This document shows, piece by piece, positions 60,860 through 64,000 of a stretch of DNA of 64,000 nt. The notes under the pieces were generated by a model. The model saw only the letters and a program-made list of their open reading frames with translations, ran no database searches and was not told the DNA's origin. Positions within the stretch are counted from its first letter, which is position 1; every line of letters begins with the position of its first letter. Where the stretch lies: the NCBI GenBank assembly GCA_001465935.1, contig LNKV01000020.1, positions 178,273 through 242,272 on the forward strand, written 5' to 3'. This DNA comes from Clarireedia homoeocarpa. Taxonomy: Eukaryota; Ascomycota; Leotiomycetes; Helotiales; Rutstroemiaceae. The translations under genes and the position numbers were made by a program.

Positions 60860-63800
60860 CTTCTATCAAACTAAAGTTTTTATTAACTCCGAAGTAAATA
60901 ACTTTATATTAATTAATATATCTTTCTTTTAACAACTTTATTATAGTTTTAAACTTATAATCAAATACTTGAAGATACTTTTATAAGTTAAAAGATATAA
61001 TAATTAGAATAGGCTTCTAATTATTTATTATACTTTAATAAACTTTATAATAATAATCGTATTTAATTATTTACTCTCTTTCTAATTACCTACTTAGATA
61101 TATATATAATAATACTAAGATATAAATAATTTACTAAGAATCGAGTATTAGTCGACTATATTTAAAGATATCTTATTTAGCTTAAAGAGCTATTTATAAG
61201 CTAAATATATATAAAATCTTATAATATTGAGATTTATTTATATAAACTCAAGGTAATAAATAAGGTCTATCAAGTTAATATAATATATCGAGACTGAAAA
61301 TTTAATTAAAATAATTTAAACTAAAAAATTTATCGGAAATAACTATTTTTTATTAATATAGTTATTACTAAAATATAATATATAAACGGAAAAATATTAA
61401 AAATACTTATTATATATTTATTATTTTATATTAAAATAACTCTACTTAATATCTTAAATAAATACTTAAATTCTTTTATTAAAGACGAAGCTATCTCGGT
61501 TAAAAATAGTTTATTTTATAAGGTCTAAGTTAAATATTCTATTATCTATATAAAAAAAAAGCTAAAGTTAATTAAACTTATAACTCCTATATTTAATACT
61601 AAGTTTAAGAGATTTCTAAAACTTTTTTAAATCTCTCTTTTATAATATAAACTAAGTACTATAGAGATATATACAATCTCTACTATAGTAATAAACTATA
61701 TTTATAAAAGAGATAGTAATAATAAGTTCTTTATAGTTATTCTATAAAAGGTTAAAAGTCTAATTAACTAGTAAAAGAAGTAGTAAATATCTAAATAAGA
61801 TTTAGCTATTTTAGTTATATAATTACTAGCTTTAACTAACTATTCTATTATTATATACTCTTTTATAAATATTGATATTAAACTATCTATACTAACTAAA
61901 TATATAGTATATATATATATATTCTCGAAGTCTAAGTTTAACCTCTTTCTACTTTATCGCTTATATAATTATAAGATCTAATTAGAGGGTAATAAAGAAA
62001 AGATTCTTAAATATAACCCTCTTTATAAGATATTACTGAAAGAGCTAGAAACAATTAAGAAATATATTATAAACAATTTACTTAAAAGTTTTATTAAACT
62101 AAACTAGATATTTTATATAGCTTTTATTTTATTTATAAAAAAGTTTAATAGCTCTTTTTATTTATATATTGACTTTCGAGTTCTGAATATTTTTATTTAT
62201 AAGAATAAATACTTATTTCTATTTATTAATAAGATTTTAACTAGGCTTTCAAAAGTAAAAGTCTTTATTAAGTTAGATATTTATTAAGTATTTTATTATA
62301 TTTATATAAATCTAGCTTCTAAAGAATATACTATATTTCGGACTTAGTATAGTATATATAAATATAAAATTATATTATTTAGATTAACTAATAGCCCGGC
62401 TATTTATTAATATTATATAAATAATATTCTATTTGATTTTCTTAATATTTTTTATATTATCTATCTTGATAATATTTTAATTTACTTAGAAAATAAACTT
62501 GACTATATAGTCTATATTATTTAAATATTTCAGTAACTTAAAGATACTAGTTTATAAACTAACTTTAAGAAATACAAGTTCGATATTAAATATATAAAGT
62601 ATTTTAACTTTATTATTTTAATTAACAATATCGAAGTTGATCCCGAAAAGGTTACTATTATCTAGAAATAAGTATACTCGATTATATTTAAAGGTATTCA
62701 ATTATTTCTAAATTTCTATAATTTTTATTAACGATTTATTTACGATTTTAGTATAATTATAAAGTCTCTTATTAATCTAATAAAAGCTATAACTCGCTTT
62801 AACTTCGATACTAGCTATTAGTAGTTATTTAATATATTTAAGTAAATATTAATCTCTATTTTATTCTTATAATATTATAATTATAATTTCCCTTATATAC
62901 TCGAAACTGATATATCGGACAGAGTTATAATAAGTATACTATCTTAGAAATATAATAATAACTAGTTTCTAATTATATACTTCTTAAAAATAATATAACC
63001 GGCTAAGCTTAATTATAAGGTTTATAATAAAGAAATATTTACGATTATAAAGTTATTCTTATACTAGTATACTAAGCTAATAAGTACTTTATATTAGATC
63101 CGAGTTTATACTAATTATAAAGTCTTAGAATACTTTATAATAACTAAAGTACTTAATATTTAATAAACTTGATAGATTGAACTTCTAGTTAATTATTATT
63201 TCTTTATTGTATATCACTCTAATAAAGATAATTTTATAATAAATACTTTTATTTAAAAAGAGAATAAATTAGATTTCTAAAATAAATTTAAAAAAGAGTA
63301 TTGTATCTAATAATTACTTAAAGATAAGAAGTTAAACTCTTAGATTTTAGCTTTTTATATATACAATTATTTTAACGAATCTGCTTTTAAAGTAAATACT
63401 TTTATAAATTCTATAAATCTTATTAATCTAGTTACTTATATTTTATAAGTAAACTATAATTATAATTCCTTGTAAACTTTATAAATTATAGTAAATCGAA
63501 GAGAATCAAAGTTTAAATCTAGGTTCGAAGTTAAAGAAAGTTTATTACTTTATAAAAACTATTTTATTATCTTTGATATTAAGAATCTAAAAACCTTTCT
63601 TATTCACGAGATATATAACTCTGTTATTACAACTTATTTAAATATCAAGAAGATTTACTTACTTTTTAAAGAGTATTATTACTAATACTCTATAAAGAAT
63701 AATATTGTTATATATATTTATAATTATTATATATACTATTGTAGTTTAGTTTCGAGAGATAAGATACTCGGACTACTCTATTTATTACTAGTTCCGACTT

Positions 63801-64000
63801 ATATATAAGAATATATTATAATAGATTATTATAGTTTTAATAAAGATAAATATAAATATAATAATAGATTTATTATTATCGATCAACTAAGTAAATAAAC
63901 TATTATAATCTTATACTATAAGATTGTTATTATAAGAGACTAAACTAAACTTTATATCTTATATATCTATTAATATTATAACTTACTTATAATAATATTA
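60860..64000 (+). mobile_element. Ty3/gypsy retrotransposon remnant, plus strand, continues past the window
   Basis: Plus-strand pol relics in order, interrupted by many stops. Protease, about 60870-60960, has INSEVNNF where DSGA-x-NF is expected. Reverse transcriptase, about 62020-62690, has LYIDFRVLN, RLSKVKVFIKLDIY, IILFRLTNSPAIY and YIIYLDNILIYLEN, the catalytic YLDD box with Asp to Asn. RNase H, about 62880-63260, has PYILETDISDRVI and KVLEYFIITKVLN, the latter matching the usual D-x-NLEYF block. The start of integrase, about 63830 on, has FIIIDQLSK. The region 59400-60850 should be gag; YKGLY- and AFEYY-like segments near 59985 hint at it. The 5' LTR would lie between 58839 and about 59400 but its ends are not definable. 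Wholly inactive as read. Confidence 0.8.

Larger units (their letters stand above)
50986..64000. repeat. RIP-degraded A+T-rich isochore
   Basis: Base composition changes abruptly at about 50990 from ordinary genic sequence to almost pure A/T and stays so to the end of the window. TpA is extremely common, while CpA and TpG are conspicuously rare. The remaining C is mostly in TCT, TCG and ACT contexts, so CpG survives better than CpA. This is the pattern left by repeat-induced point mutation, not by CpG deamination. Recognisable content is retrotransposon pol. No functional host gene was found. Between about 52258 and 55700 I could identify nothing beyond RIP-altered sequence. Confidence 0.9.

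Noticed and set aside
50986..64000. Mitochondrial origin of the A+T-rich block
   Set aside because: The readable remnants are Ty3/gypsy pol and a chromodomain, and CpA depletion points to nuclear RIP.

Overview
The window is nuclear DNA of a filamentous ascomycete (Pezizomycotina). The genes carry short introns of about 50-90 bases with GTANGT-type donors, CTRAC/CTAAC branch sites and YAG acceptors. They include an NDT80/PhoG (VIB-1/XprG) regulator, two DUF6590 proteins, TIM21, GLO3, FOL1, a nitronate monooxygenase and an SFK1-like protein. The last 13 kb is an extremely A+T-rich block with the signature of repeat-induced point mutation (RIP). Gene content and isochore structure would suit a leotiomycete, but I cannot fix the class from sequence alone.

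Layout. 1-9.3 kb: four hypothetical genes, two of them DUF6590 proteins (1228-2150 and 6669-7751, minus), a 408-residue charged protein between them (4946-6172, minus) and a divergent coiled-coil gene (8302-9268, plus). 9.3-12.5 kb: no gene seen. 12540-14873 (minus): the VIB-1/XprG-type transcription factor, followed by about 12 kb with no convincing gene. 27.2-28.8 kb: a leucine-rich-repeat-like protein. 30.8-33.9 kb: a large secreted, apparently GPI-anchored protein. 34.2-37.0 kb: TIM21 and GLO3 diverging from one short promoter. 37.2-41.1 kb: decayed accessory DNA, made of a cytochrome P450 pseudogene, a solo LTR with its target-site duplication, and an alpha/beta-hydrolase pseudogene. 41.9-49.5 kb: a compact housekeeping run of a choline-transporter-like protein, FOL1 (HPPK-DHPS), nitronate monooxygenase and an SFK1-like membrane protein.

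50.99-64.0 kb: a RIP-degraded isochore with a 527-base gap. It holds remnants of at least two Ty3/gypsy retrotransposons in opposite orientation: a minus-strand chromovirus (RT, integrase, chromodomain) and a plus-strand element (protease, RT, RNase H, start of integrase). They are separated by a 159-base duplication around a single N that looks like an unmerged contig overlap.

The housekeeping genes are not one pathway; they serve protein import (TIM21), retrograde vesicle traffic (GLO3), folate synthesis (FOL1), nitronate detoxification (NMO) and membrane transport or lipid signalling (choline-transporter-like, SFK1-like). The P450 and hydrolase relics may be what remains of a secondary-metabolism locus. 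Exon structures were deduced by hand from splice signals and reading-frame continuity; every spliced total given is a multiple of three.
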